From positions 15,174,714-15,238,713 of the forward strand of contig CAIIXF020000007.1 in NCBI GenBank assembly GCA_903813345.2: a DNA stretch of 64,000 nucleotides. The letters run 5' to 3'. The notes under the pieces are model-generated. The model made no database searches. It saw only the letters and a program-made list of their open reading frames with translations, and had not been told where the DNA came from. Position 1 is the first letter of the stretch. Each line of letters starts with the position of its first letter. Source of the stretch: Owenia fusiformis (taxonomy: Eukaryota > Annelida > Polychaeta > Sabellida > Oweniidae). Below, one piece after another: positions 46,022 to 58,696 of the stretch. Made by a program: the position numbers and the translations under genes.

Positions 46022-49000
46022 ATGTCAGATGAAACAGAATTTGAAAGTACAAACTTTAAAGTATTTGTTGGAACATTAGTTCACTCAACATGGGACATAC
46101 CAATGGTTATACTAAAAAACAAAGTAATTGGAATAAAAGGAAGGAAGGTAAATATATAATGATATAAATCTAATTTCACAGGTACTACTGTATATATAAT
46201 GGATCAAATGTACTTTAATTACTGTAGCATATAACTGTATATAATATAGAAGACTTCAGCTAGAAACTCCATAAACGTTTAAATTATGAAATTTTTATTA
46301 CTTATACTAATTATTTTAAAATTTAACACTGAGTTGTAATTGGGGTAATATTTATCAAGTTACATGTTGTGTTATTCTTATAATAATAAATGATAACATA
46401 AATAAAATCAAGGCAAATTAACATGATGAGATTAATGTATTTTCTATGATTATCATAATTATATAATTAAATGATGGAAACTGCTAATATTTTTTATATT
46501 TTCATGTTGATATTTATGCAATAATATGGAAGAGTAAAAGGTTCAATGAGATATTTTCCTATTTTTGTGAAAGTTTAGAAGTACAGCGCACCTTAATAAA
46601 CGTTTGGTACAGCATGGGTGCTCTAGAAAATATTTGTCTAAAGAAACTTGCAAACATGATCTTATCATGTTTGATTTCTAGATTTTCTGAGTGTACAACA
46701 AACAATGATTCTTACCATTGTTATAGACTTTAAATTAACACCTGATTAATTATATTTCATAAAATTTCAAAGCATAATATTACTTGGGAAAACATATAAA
46801 GCAATGTTTAAGTAGGTGGTGATATTCAAAACTAATTCTGCCCCCTCCTCCCCCATTTTGATATTATTGTTAATATTGTCACTGAGCATGTTTGATTTAA
46901 AGCTGCGTGTACTTTTAAATATCACTTCATGATCAACTATTTAACATGAAGTAACATGATGATTACATAGTTTTATCACACAAGCAAGAAATGGTATAGT
47001 TAATGATTTATACAATTATAAATAATGCAATCATCGTTTACAAGTCAAGCAGATATACATGTATACAGTGAAACCTGTGAAGTGGATCACTTCTAGAAGT
47101 GGAACACCTCTGTTAGTGGAACACTTTTCAAAGTACCAAGGCCAACTGAATTAATGTTGAACACCTCCTAATTGGAACACTTTTTTAAAGGTACCACTAC
47201 CAAAGGTGTTCCACTGAGACAGGTTTTACCGTTACATTTGTTTCTCTCATGGTAAATAAAAGTGTCAATATACTTGTACATTTTTGTCCTTAAAGAGCTG
47301 TATTGCTTTATTTGAATTATCTGTTTATTTATTACCTTTATCTCAGGATAATCTTTATTACAGTATTATGAGGCTTAATAATAAACACAAAATGATAAGA
47401 CTCGACAGATGTATTTATGACTTGTGAATGAAGAAATATTAAAGTGTTGGTATAGTGGTACCATGATAGTTCTCAGGCCCTTTGCCAAAGGGTGAGATTG
47501 GGGGTTCTTTCAAAATCATGCAATTTTCACCATTTTTAGCACTTTTCAAGTGATTTTGGGCCAAACTTGTCAAATGTGAACCCCTCTGGAATTTTTTGAA
47601 AAGTAGCTGACTACAGGCCTGGTTCTATATCAATTATATCCATTCCTGCATTTACACTATGGTTTCAGGGAAGAATCTGAAAGACCTTGACATCTGTAAA
47701 ATAGACCTTCTATCGAACTACATTTTTGGAATTTCATTCAGATGAATGATTATTAAAACAAAGTTACAAAATTATTGGGATTTAGACCCTTATTTATATT
47801 AAATCATTCGTAATCATTATTGTAATAATACAATAATACAAAATACAATACTAATTAATAATGTTTCAGATTGTGTTTATTGAGGAGGCAGTAAAACTTG
47901 ATGAGCTACAATCTCTCTGGAAGTTCTCAATCAATAATGTGTGTCTACTCTCAGATAGGTATGTGCCCCATAATGATTAATTTGGTTACTTAAAAGCCAG
48001 TTGTTATTGGGGAAAATTTTGTTGCACTTTATTATTTTTATAGTATCATGTCAAAATATCACAATTTTAATATTTTGGACACACATCATCCATTGTATCT
48101 ATCTCAATTTTAGTATTTTGGGCACATATTATTCCTTGTATCTTTCTCAATTTTAGTATTTTGAGCACATATTATTCCTTGTATCTATCTCAATTTTGGT
48201 ATTTTGGGCACATATTATTCCTTGTATCTTTCTCAATTTTAGTATTTTGGGCACATATTATTCCTTGTATCTTTCTCAATTTTAGTATTTTGAGCACATA
48301 TTATTCCTTGTATCTATCTCAATTTTGGTATTTTGGGCACATATTATTCCTTGTATCTTTCTCAATTTTAGTATTTTGGGCACTTATTATTCCTTGTATC
48401 TTTCTCAATTTTAGTATTTTGGGCACATATTATTCCTTGTATCTATCTCAATTTTGGTATTTTGGGCACATATTATTCCTTGTATCTATCTCAATTTTAG
48501 TATTTTGGGCACATATTATTCCTTGTATCTTTCTCAATTTTAGTATTTTGGGCACATATTATTCCGTGTATCTATCTCAATTTTAGTATTTAGGGCACAT
48601 ATTATTCCTTGTATCTTTCTCAATTTTAGTATTTTGGGCACATATTATTCCTTGTATCTATTTCAATTTTAGTATTTTGGGCACATATTATTCCTTGTAT
48701 CCTTATTTGAAGAGTTTTAGAGATATTTTGTATATCAATACATCTATGTTCCTGTACAAAAGAGATATGATTTTCATTTGTAGTCAGTTTCTTATGCCAG
48801 GCTTAGTGGACACTCACATCCATGCATCACAGTATGTCTATACTGGCACAGCACTGGACCTTGGCCTCTTGGAATGGCTGGAGAAATACACTTTTCCCAT
48901 CGAGTCAACCTTTAAAGACCTCAAATTTGCTGAGCATGCTTATACCAAAGCTGTTGTAAGTTGGAAATACTTTTTAAAGGAAAAATACACATGAAAAAAC

Positions 49001-52000
49001 GTTTCTCAAAATTGTCAAGTTTTTAATTCAAAGTCTGCTAAAATACAAAAAAAGTTATTTATGTTGGAAATTAATTTTAAAAGAATGAAGTTACATGGGT
49101 AATTTCATTAAACTATACATGTTTACATAATATGATTTGAAAATTACAACAGAGCATCAAATATAAGATAACAATAAGCTGTTCATAATAGTTTCATATA
49201 ATTGAAGTTTGATTTTTAGTTGTGATCTTTTGACAAAGAGGGTATATGTTAAAACATTAGGTGCATCCAAAATGAAAATAATAGATACATTGATATTAAA
49301 GTAATTGAACTTCAAACATAAAAAGATTGCTGAGAAGGTTATGCTATCCTGACCTTCAAAAATACACTTTTAAGAGATATGGGCAAGGACAAATTATGAA
49401 CATGAAAATTATCAAGTATTTGAATGTCTTATATCAAAGTCCTTTTATCATTGATATGATATCTGACATGAGCCATCTATCAAAATATATTTAACTCATC
49501 TATGGTGTGTATGGGTCTCAAGAAATAGATAACATTGACATTGTCTCTTTAACATTTAATTGTTTGTTCATTAATATATTTACTTATTTTGTTCCAGCAT
49601 AGAGTTGTGAAAAGTGGAACTACTACAGCTTGTTATTTTGCAACCATACACTTACAAGGCACAATTAAACTATGCCAAATTATAAGTAAGTTAATCATAC
49701 ACCTAGAGACTAGAGGTGTGTCCTCCCTCATAAATATGATAATTGACACAAAATCCTATTTGTCATTGCTCGGCCCAGTATTTGAAGCACTTGACTGTTG
49801 TACAGGGTGGGCCAATTCATGTCCATATTTTAAATGTGACAATAACTGTTTTAAAAATAAATAAACTTAACAAATAAATTTGATGCGATGCGTGAATCAC
49901 TTTTGTAATCTTACTGAAATGGGATTGACATTCCAATTCAAGTGCTTGGTACAAGTATACCACGAGACAAAACATATGTTAAAACTTATTTTCATTGGAA
50001 TTTTAACAAATTCATCAACCATAAATTATTATCCACCATGACATAAAACCAATATTCCTGTTTGGGACACATCATGTGTTCCACAATAATGCAACATGTT
50101 GAGTTGTGAACTTACCTATGATGAAAGATTAAAGGGTCACTATTTTAAAGTACTGTGTCTTTTGTAAAAGCATGTACCCTTTTTTCAATTCCAACTTTGG
50201 ACATTTCTGCATTTTAGTTTTTCAACATCTTATGCATTTGATCAGATATGACTATTCTTCTTTTTAAATATTAAAATGAGGATTATTATAAAGAAAGGAA
50301 AACATTGGCATGATAATTGCAAAGATTTCAACATTTAAAACTATGTATTCCTTCTAATTCATTTATAGAGTTAGATAAATTGAATTTGTTATTAATTGCA
50401 GGTGATGTTGGACAGAGGGCGCTAGTGGGTAAGGTGAATATGGACTGTAACAGTCCAGACTTCTACCAGGAAGACTCTACAGATTCCATACAAGACACTG
50501 AAAGGTAAATTAAACACTGACAGATTTTCCTCAAAGTTCTTTGTTATTGTTACTTACTTAAAGAAAACTCACTTTTTCAAAAGCAATTACGGTAAACTGT
50601 AATTTTCTATGAAAAACTTTCTCCCAAAACTGATGTTATATCTCTGGTTTATTCATTCAAATATGACATCAGTTTGACTAAATTTTTAATTTTAAATGAC
50701 GTAAAACAAGATTATTTCTATATGCATCTAGTCTATGAGTTTGTAAAATACTACAAAATCACAGAATTTTGTTTTTAAACACATAGCTACGTGTACATGT
50801 ACCTGCAGAAAAATAATGAATAATATTAATTAATCTACCCAATGAACCCTGGTTTCTATGATTCAACTTTTGCATGATTCACTGAAAAGGTCTATTTCAA
50901 AATTTTATTAAACTTTATCATCAGACTTATCATGTTGATATTTGACAATTTATATTATTTATTTGTTAATCAGTGTTCAGTGTAGTATTATTCGTGTGTT
51001 TTATTCAATCTCTTGTAGGTTTGTTGAGACACTTTTGAATCAAGGTGTAAGTATTAATTAAATCAATTAGATCTATATTTAGTCCTCTTTTTATAACATT
51101 TATTGACATATTGTATCATAACATGCATCATTTGGTGATGTAACTGACATACTCTCAGAAAGAAAATGAACAAAATTTGTTTAAATGCATCTTGGTCAGA
51201 GGGCTTTGCTACTCAGAAGAGTTTCTGTTTTTAGCCCTTTTCTGAATTATTGTATCCATTATTAAATGGCAATATCTGTATTTCTGATCTTGAATTGAAA
51301 TCTGTGCTCTTGGCTCTTTCAGTTTTAAAGACAGTTAGTTAATAAATTGTCTTCTAAAACTGAAAAATGTGAGATGCTTTATCAAGCAAGTATATTTTCA
51401 GACTAAGTCTGTTCCCTTATAGAATGCTAACCTGATCCCAGTGCTCACTCCAAGGTTTGCCCTCACCTGTACACCCAAGCTGATGTCTGCACTAGGGGAG
51501 ATTGCTGCCTCACACAACTTACCTATTCAAGTAAATGAATTTAAATTGACGAGGCATTTAATTAAAATCAAAATGATCATCTTTTTGGAAGCAGATAATT
51601 TGGATTTCTTGCTTTTGTTTAATCTTTAAAGACCCTGCCTTTGGACCTATAGGTTATTTGGGACACATTTGAGCTATTTTGAATTTCTGAAAGTAGACCA
51701 TGCAACACAAGTTGCCATTTGAGTGAGATTGACTATCTGCATTGTAATATTGTAGAGCCATTTGGGTGAGTCCAAGGGTGAACTAGATGCAGTGAGAAGT
51801 ATGCATCCAGGCTATGATAGCTACTCTGATGTCTATGATAAATGTGGCCTGTTAACATCACGGGTAAGAACAGGATGCAAAATTTGAAAAATTCCTATGT
51901 GCAATTGATCATATATAATGTTTCCAATTGACAGGGATAACTGTTAGATGATGTTCCCCTATTTACATTGGAGTAAAACTAATTTTCTGAGGAAAGTTTA

Positions 52001-54857
52001 AATCCATATGACCCTTTACTGCGCTATTGCCACATTCAACAAGTTGTCATGGACAAAAGTTGAGTATGTTTTACAATATTGTACCATTGGATGATTCGTA
52101 TGGATCCATTGGTCCATTTGCAGACTATAATGGCTCACTGTATATACCTGACAGAGGATGAACTGAACCTGTTGAAGACAAGAGGAGTGGGAGTGTCACA
52201 CTGTCCAAACTCAAACACTAGGTATTAATTAATAAACATATTTTATGTACAATGTATAATTTGATCAATTAAAAACAGTAAACGGTAAACTTCAGTGCTC
52301 TAGTATGTTGGTATTAGTAGCAAAGACACTACTGTACCTAAAAATACATCGATGAAAAATAAATTTTGAAATTTCTTTAATAATGCTTTTTTTCAGTATA
52401 CGTAGTGGTCTAATGGATGCCAGAGACATGCTGGATAGAGGGATCAAACTTGGTCTAGGCACAGGTAAAAATATTCACATGGTCTAGGCACAGGTAAAAA
52501 TATTCACATTTACTCTATGAAGCCTAATTTGGCATAATCCATCGCCAATTCATGAGTGCTAAAACTCCACATGGTCATACTATGCAAGCATCTATGCATA
52601 TAATGGATGGTATTTTAGATTAATTATGTTCTCTTCAATAAAAATCATACTGGTATGCAGAAACCAATATGGCATAAACGTGGCAAAAAAGTTTTCCAAA
52701 ATTTCATCATTAACACTTCGTTTTCAAAAAAGTCACATCATTTCACAAAATATATGGAAAAAATTATTTGTTTATTTTTCCGATCAGTGTTCAGTATTAG
52801 GCACTCATGCTTAACTTCTATGTACTCAAGCTAATATCATATGTACTCAAACATAACTTCTATGTACTCAAACTAATTTCATATGAGCTCATACTTAACT
52901 TATATGTACTCATACTTAACTTCAATGTACTCATACTTACCTTCATGTACATGTAAAACAGATGTATCGGGAGGCTACCACCCTTCAATGTTAGATGCCA
53001 TGAGGCAAGCAATACAAGTTTCCAACATTGTTAGTTTTGAGCATCATGAGGGAGAAAACTACAAACCCCTAGACTACAGGGAGGTATTCCGCCTCGCCAC
53101 TCTTGGAGGTAGCCAAGGTATGTTCTGCATAATTCTGTATTAATATACAGGACAAGTAATAGTTCCAAATAATTATTTTTCAATAGTCAATTTCAATGTA
53201 AATCTTAATAGTCCAAGTATATTCCACTTGATTCTGTTTTAATAGTCAAGGTATGTTCCACATAATTCTGCTTAAATAGTCCACATATCTGCCACTTGAT
53301 TCTGTATTGATAGTCAAGGTATGTTCCACATAATTCTGCTTAAATAGTCCACATATCTGCCACTTGATTCTGTATTGATAGTCAAGGTATGTTCCACATA
53401 ATTCTACTTTGATAGTCCACATATATTCCACTTGATTCTGTTTTGATAGTCAAAGTATGTTCCACATAATTCTACCTTGATAGTCCACATATATTCCACT
53501 TGATTCTGATTTGATAGTCAAAGTATGTTCCACATAATTCTGCTTTGATAGTCAATGTACGACTGTTTCAAATAATTTTTTGATTGTCAAGCTGTGCTAT
53601 ATCTAAATAGTCAATGTATGTTTCACATGATTTTATTTTTATAGTCAAGGTTCCATTCATTTTAATTTTTTAATTTTCAAGGTATGTTCCACATTAATTT
53701 ATTTTTATGGTTTTTAAAACAATGCTTTACACATTTAAAATCAAGTTAATACATGTACTTTTGATCATAATCAGTATTGAGCCCCTCCCCTCAAAATTGC
53801 AATTCAATATCTCTTGATTATTTTTCAAATTAAAAATGTCTTTCTTTTACAAACATAATAATGTTACAGCCTTCATTGTTGTGATCAGCATTTGTAACAT
53901 ATTGTTACACTTACACATCCATTTGCAATAACGTAAGAAGAAATGTTCATTAAACGTTACCATGGAAACAGATTTTAATACACTTCAGATTTGTCACATA
54001 ACAATAAATTGAATAGTCAGGATTAGATTCGACTTGAAATTCATACAGTGACTCCTCAATATATGGGCTTAAGGCATCTTTAAGGTTTAGGCAATATTAG
54101 GTATCACATCCTCCTAAGCAGGTGTCCAGAATCTATACCTCTCAAGAAGATATTCTGCTACACTTTGCCATGTTACTGCATAGTTATTGTTTGTGTTTGG
54201 CAGGTTTTTTTGGAGTTCAGCGTCTATCACAAAAGGCAGGTTGTGACATTTTGCATGTCAATGCATTGTTTATACTTGTAGTGCTAAACCTAGAGGACAA
54301 GATAGGTAACTTTGAGGTTGGCAAGGAGTTTGATGCCCTCTTGGTGAATTTTGAAGCCCTGGATTCACCATTTGATGTTTTTGAGAGAGACACCCTTGAG
54401 GACAAAATACAGAAGTTTATATTTTTAGGTAAAGTATTGAGTATGTTAGTGAATTGCTTAGGAAGTCATAGCCTTGCAATAAGTCTCGATATCCTCTTCC
54501 CAATATCTATTATCCCCAGAATGAGGTAAATGAGAAATTTCATATGCATGAAGCAGCAACAAAGGGCGCTGATGCGGTCAAATTACATTTTTCCAAAGCA
54601 AACAGTTGTTTTAGCACCATGCATAGCTCCAGACAAATAAACACAGCTAAATGATGCTTTATTTTGAATAAGGGAATATGCTTGTGAACAGTAAAAATGG
54701 TGTAATCGACGGTTGGTGTTTGGCATTCAGCATCCATCCTCTCTTTCCTTAACATGAATATTCTGTGTTTTTAGGAGATGATAGGAACATTGAAGAAGTC
54801 TACGTTGCTGGGAAGAACATTACATGTAACAATAAATTACATTGCAAGCTTCATTGA
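46022..54857 (+). CDS. GDA: Guanine deaminase, complete, 13 exons
   Basis: Zinc amidohydrolase converting guanine to xanthine and ammonia in cytosolic purine catabolism. Exons: 46022-46147, 47870-47958, 48784-48955, 49598-49685, 50402-50504, 51019-51046, 51423-51530, 51756-51863, 52124-52221, 52397-52464, 52962-53117, 54282-54428, 54775-54857. Phases join to 457 aa (human about 454). The N-terminus reads FVGTLVHSTWDIPM. PGLVDTHIHASQY supplies zinc ligands His83 and His85, LPIQSHLGE His240, TIMAHCIYL His279 and LGLGTDVSGGYHPSMLDA Asp330, all within one position of the human residues. Other hallmarks are SGTTTACYFATIH, HCPNSN, EVFRLATLGGSQ and IGNFEVGKEFDALLVN. The C-terminus (NNKLHCKLH) differs from vertebrates. 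Exon 6 is a 28-nt microexon. Introns 10 and 11 contain copied splice-donor sequence. ICE2 is transcribed divergently upstream. Confidence 0.96.
47064..47233. mobile_element. CAGT...AACCTG mini-transposon, copy 3
   Basis: TACAGTGAAACCTGTGAAGTGG at the left and CACTGAGACAGGTTTTACCGTTA at the right are inverted, with internal GTGGAACACCTC units. Located in GDA intron 1. Confidence 0.75.
47480..47625 (-). repeat. GTAGCCAG-type repeat, inverted copy
   Basis: Reverse complement of the 45190-45310 repeat: CTTTTCAAGTGATTTTGGGCC, TGTCAAATGTGAACCCC and GGAATTTTTTGAAAAGTAGC. Located in GDA intron 1. Confidence 0.65.
48065..48705 (+). repeat. Minisatellite, 43-bp unit x ~15, in GDA intron 2
   Basis: Units of TTTTAGTATTTTGGGCACAT followed by ATTATTCCTTGTATCTTTCTCAA. 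Because 43 is not a multiple of three and the unit lacks stops on this strand, the array reads as a 141-codon pseudo-frame with a 43-residue period; this is not a gene. Units are highly similar, with first-order variants TTTGAGCACA, TTTTGGTATT and TATCTATC. It ends ~80 bp before GDA exon 3. Confidence 0.95.
52451..52508 (+). repeat. 29-bp tandem duplication spanning the GDA exon 10 splice donor
   Basis: TGGTCTAGGCACAGGTAAAA plus ATATTCACA occurs twice without mismatch (52451-52479 and 52480-52508). The first copy contains the exon 10 end and donor (CACAG|GTAAAA); the second gives an identical donor 29 nt downstream. Confidence 0.95.
53105..53700 (+). repeat. Minisatellite, ~35-bp unit, matching the GDA exon 11 splice-donor region
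   Basis: Units of the form ATAGTCAAGGTATGTTCCAC ATAATTCTGCTTTG alternate with ATAGTCCACATATATTCCACTTGATTCTGTTT, making a ~69-bp higher-order period. The exon 11/intron junction itself (AGCCAAG|GTATGTTCTGC ATAATTCTGTATTA) reads as the first unit. Confidence 0.9.
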
Positions 54858-55051
54858 AGAGTGCTCTTTATAAACAATGTAGAATTCTAAAGTGGAAGTT
54901 GTCCCGTAATGATGGTGAAATCCTTAATAGCTCAAAAAACAGAGAAAAAGCCTAGCCTTGGACCAAGGATGACCTTGAAGTCAGTGGACGGTGCATATGA
55001 TAAAGACTACTTCAACGTCCCATGAAAACAGGTCCTATGTACATGTTTTAT

Positions 55052-55787
55052 TTAAAAGGATAGGTATCGATATGGAGAACTGAATTCAACAATGTTTTTC
55101 TCTTAAACCAATCATTGAAAACATTCTGTAAAAAAACATGGTATTTTATGTAATGTTGACTGATTGACAACAATTAAATGCGAAAATCATTTAGAAATAT
55201 TTTATATAACTGTTTTTGTTATCATTTTTTGTTTTTTTTAGTGCAATTGTTTTTGCTCCTTTCTACCAATTCTTGAGAATCAAATATAACGTCTTTCCGA
55301 ACATTGTTATACAACATGTTTTTAGACCTCTCAATATTAAAGTTATACAAAGGAATTTTTGGTTGATTTTAAAAAAGTATTTAAAAAATTGAAACAAAAT
55401 CCCCCCAAAATAGATAAAAATCAAGAAAAACCTTTTATTTCATTAACAAGATACTTTTTTAAAATCAACCAAAATTTCCTTTGTACAATTACAATATTGA
55501 GAGACCTAAACATGTTGTGTTTATGTCGTTTTGTTCCAATGAGGTTCGGAAAGATGTTTCATTTCACTCTGGAAACATGATACCAAGAACAAAACAAGTG
55601 TTTGATGTGTTTTTTAAAACAATATAGATGAAAGTATGTATATCTATTTCAAATTATATTGTTACCATTCAAAAGATGGCCATTAAATTGACAATTTGTA
55701 AGATTTTCAGAAATTTTTGATGACTGGTTTAAGAGAAACGTGTGTTCAAAAAGTTCGCCATATCGATACCCATTCTTTAAAGAAAAC
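55052..55787. mobile_element. ~730-bp foldback 200 bp after the GDA stop codon
   Basis: The left arm begins TAGGTATCGATATGGAGAAC and the right arm ends GTTCGCCATATCGATACCCA. Near the centre, AATTTTTGGTTGATTTTAAA with AAAGTAT faces ATACTTTTTTAAAATCAACC and AAAATTT, and CATGTTTTTAGACCTCTCAATATT faces AATATTGAGAGACCTAAACATG. The arms are ~350 bp and well matched at their outer and inner ends, with a ~30-nt loop. If GDA transcription reads through, the RNA could form one long hairpin. Confidence 0.8.
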
Positions 55788-56329
55788 ATTTATTTTGAGA
55801 TTGCCTAGGAATGGAGGCTAATGGAGTGGCATTTTGTATAAATGTGTGTAATGTTTCACAATACGTGTACAGTTTGTACTTGAACATTATTAATTTATTA
55901 TTCAAAGCATTCCATAGAACACAAGCCCAAAAGGTTGATTGCTCATTTAATTCATGGACGTACATTGTACTTTCTGTTACTAGTAGTCTGTGTTTAATTA
56001 TAGATTAAAAATTGGACAAATAATGGTGGATGGATTTTTTTTCTATGTCGAATCAAGTATTTAGGTCAAGGGTTGGTGCATACATGTAATTAGATTATCA
56101 TTTTACATTGGTTCATATAAATTTAACATTTTAGTGTTTTTAACAATACAGTACAATGGACATGAATTTTACAGGATTTTATCTTGCATATTTAATTTTG
56201 AGATTTCTATAGATTTTACTGTATACTTACTTATACTGCTTACTGAGAGACATAGACTGGTATTAAGATAAGGATAGTCTTTATTATTTTAGTCTTATTT
56301 ATGTATGTAAAGTTGTGCAGACTTGCCTC

Positions 56330-56870
56330 CTTAAATGAAAAATTTGCGCGAGATTTAAAAATATTTGGTACCTTATGGGAGATTTTTCCATAATCCAGTA
56401 GGTTTTGCGGGAGATTTTTGAAAAAACTAGTTTTTACGGAAGATTTTGAAAATTTGAAAAAAACAGGAGTTTTTACGGTAGATTTGAAATAAAACTGTAG
56501 TTTTTGCGAAAGATTTTTTTCAAAAATCCTAAAAAAGCAGAAGTTTTTGCAGTAAATTTGATAAGCAATGGTAGTTTTTGCTGTAGATTTTTGGGAAAAA
56601 CTGGATTTTTTGTGGGAGATCTTTGAAAAAACCTTTTGCATTAGACTTTAGAAAAAATGGGAGTTATGCGGGAGATTATGAAAAAATCGTAGTTCAGTGG
56701 TAGATCTCTGAAAAAAAGTATTTTCTGAGTTTTGATGCTTAATACTTTGATTCTAACAATATAAAATACAGGAGTATACATAGAGAAAACGGTATGGGAG
56801 TTTTTGGGTTTTTTCCAGGAAAACAAAAGTTTTATGGGAGATTCCCGTAAAAAATGGGAGATTGGCAGGT
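56330..56870 (+). repeat. Degenerate tandem repeat (GGGAGATTTTTGAAAAAA..AGTTTTTG)
   Basis: About 13 units of ~35-45 bp with GCGGGAGATTTTTGAAAAAA CTAGTTTTTACGG. A purine-rich and T-rich alternation gives a long minus-strand pseudo-frame at 56240-56641, which is not a gene. Confidence 0.75.
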
Positions 56871-56925
56871 CTGCTATGTATACAATTTGAACAGTATTAA
56901 CTTCTAATATTTATAAGAATATACA

Positions 56926-57205
56926 TAGGCGTAGTCAGGGAGAGGAGGTGCTCCCCCCCATAACTTATAAAAGTAAAACCATTTTATAGAAGAAGAAAAT
57001 AGCTTTAAAATGCTTTATATTTGAAGTTTCTAGCTCTATTTTGAAGAAAGTTACTTCGATTTTTGTAAAATTGAAAACAAATCCTGAATTTTTTGGGCTC
57101 ACTTTATGCTAGATTGCACCCCCCCCCCCCCCTCTGACTGAAAACCCCAAAAAATGTTGGCAATTGCAACCCCCAAAATTGAAAGCTGGCTACGCACATG
57201 ACATA
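56926..57205. repeat. Diverged repeat bounded by GGCGTAGTCAGGG and CTGGCTACGCACATG
   Basis: The ends are inverted versions of the GTAGCCAG motif, enclosing a poly-C run (57119-57132) and ACCCCAAAAAATGTTGGCAATTGC. Distant member of the GTAGCCAG family. Confidence 0.5.
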
Positions 57206-57900
57206 TAAAATATGTATTTTTCAGCTCAAAATATATACACGTGTACATATACAAGTATATGAATAATCTATAAACTAAACTCTTGTGTGCAAGTATTACT
57301 AATTGAAAATCTTCAAAAATCAAATTGCTTCAAGGTTTGTTGAGGCCTACATATGAGTTGTGTTTCAAGCATTTCAAGTGCATTTTTGATTACATGCTTT
57401 TCATAAATCTAGTAATGCAAGTCTTTACAGAGACGTTACAGTCCATGCCCCATTGCTGTCTTTATGGTTTGATTTTAAAGCTTATTTGGCTTGAACTTGA
57501 AGAAAAGTAGACTTAATTATAATCAATAGAATAGTTTCTAAATAAATGAATAAAGCTGACATAATAGATGTCACCCTCGTCATTCTTCATTTTCCTTGGG
57601 CCAGACTGCCATTGGCTTCCATGTTATGAACTTGCAATAGTCATTTAATTCAATTATTTATGAAAAAGTGTTGGTTGAATCTGTCTGACACTCTGATGGC
57701 ATACTATTAGGGATGACCCTGTCAATGTACCTATTGTGATTAATCATGAACGTTTTGGTTGTCAAATGAAAAAAAAAAATTTTGAGAATCTTAGCATTGC
57801 ATCAATGGAGATTTGGCCCAAGTTTTTTTTTTAAACTTCATGGAAAATGATTTAAATGACATAACTCTATAAAATCTCTCAAAGTTGATATTGTGGAAAA

Positions 57901-58696
57901 CTTTTCACTGAATTCAAATATGCTATTAAAAAGAAAAAAGTTAGTTGGAGATCAATAGTGCGAATCTCTTAAAATCACATGAAAAACAAAAATTAGCGAG
58001 ATTTCAAAAGTACTAGTATAATAGTATTATAATATAGTAAATGGAAACTCCTCTATTCGGACATTTATGCATTTATGCATATTTGATCAGATACCTCAAA
58101 CCCTCTTCAGATATTTAAGGGAAACAATGTGATAAATATTGTTTTCATTCCTTTGGTGCCACTTTAACGACCCACACTGTCACTGAAAGTAGGTTGCACC
58201 TTCTACGTCATCAAAATATATTGGTATGAATTCAACTAAATCCAATTCTGATTTAGCCAAACAACGAATCCTAACTGACTATTCTCGAACTATCCTCTTA
58301 ATCATAATCCCATTATTTTTGAGGGGTATTGGTCATGATTGAAAAAGCGAAATCCCCTCCTTAATTCCAACAAATCTTGACATTTCTGCATCTTTATATT
58401 AAATTTTTCTCATTAGATCAGATACTATCTCAATTCCTTTTTCAGAAAATAAGGATTGTGACGAAAATATTGCTTATGCTTTTTAGAAGACTACTTTCAA
58501 CATTTTACACTCTGTTCTTTGCTGCTACCTTTAAGATCAAAACAATTAGAAATGAAGCTTTCAAATCCATGGCTTTTACCATACTCGTTTCCCAGTTTGA
58601 TTTTCATTTTTCCTGAGATTTTAAGAGATTCAGACTTTTGATCTCTAACAACTAACTTTGTTTCTTTTTAATGGCATATTTGAATTCAGTGAAAGC
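57901..58696. mobile_element. Foldback element, arms ~80 bp
   Basis: CTTTTCACTGAATTCAAATATG, TTAAAAAGAAAAAAGTTAG and GAATCTCTTAAAATC in the left arm are matched inverted by GATTTTAAGAGATTC, CTAACTTTGTTTCTTTTTAA and CATATTTGAATTCAGTGAAAG in the right arm. A TTCCAAC...GACATTTCTGCAT block near 58366 also occurs at 50188 in GDA intron 4. Confidence 0.7.

Noticed and set aside
48161-48586. 141-codon open frame with a 43-residue hydrophobic repeat
   Set aside because: It is the 43-bp intronic minisatellite read in frame; the periodicity and lack of stops follow from the repeat, and it lies between GDA exons 2 and 3.
56240-56641. 133-codon minus-strand frame
   Set aside because: Reads through a degenerate tandem repeat; composition is repeat-driven and no family is recognisable.
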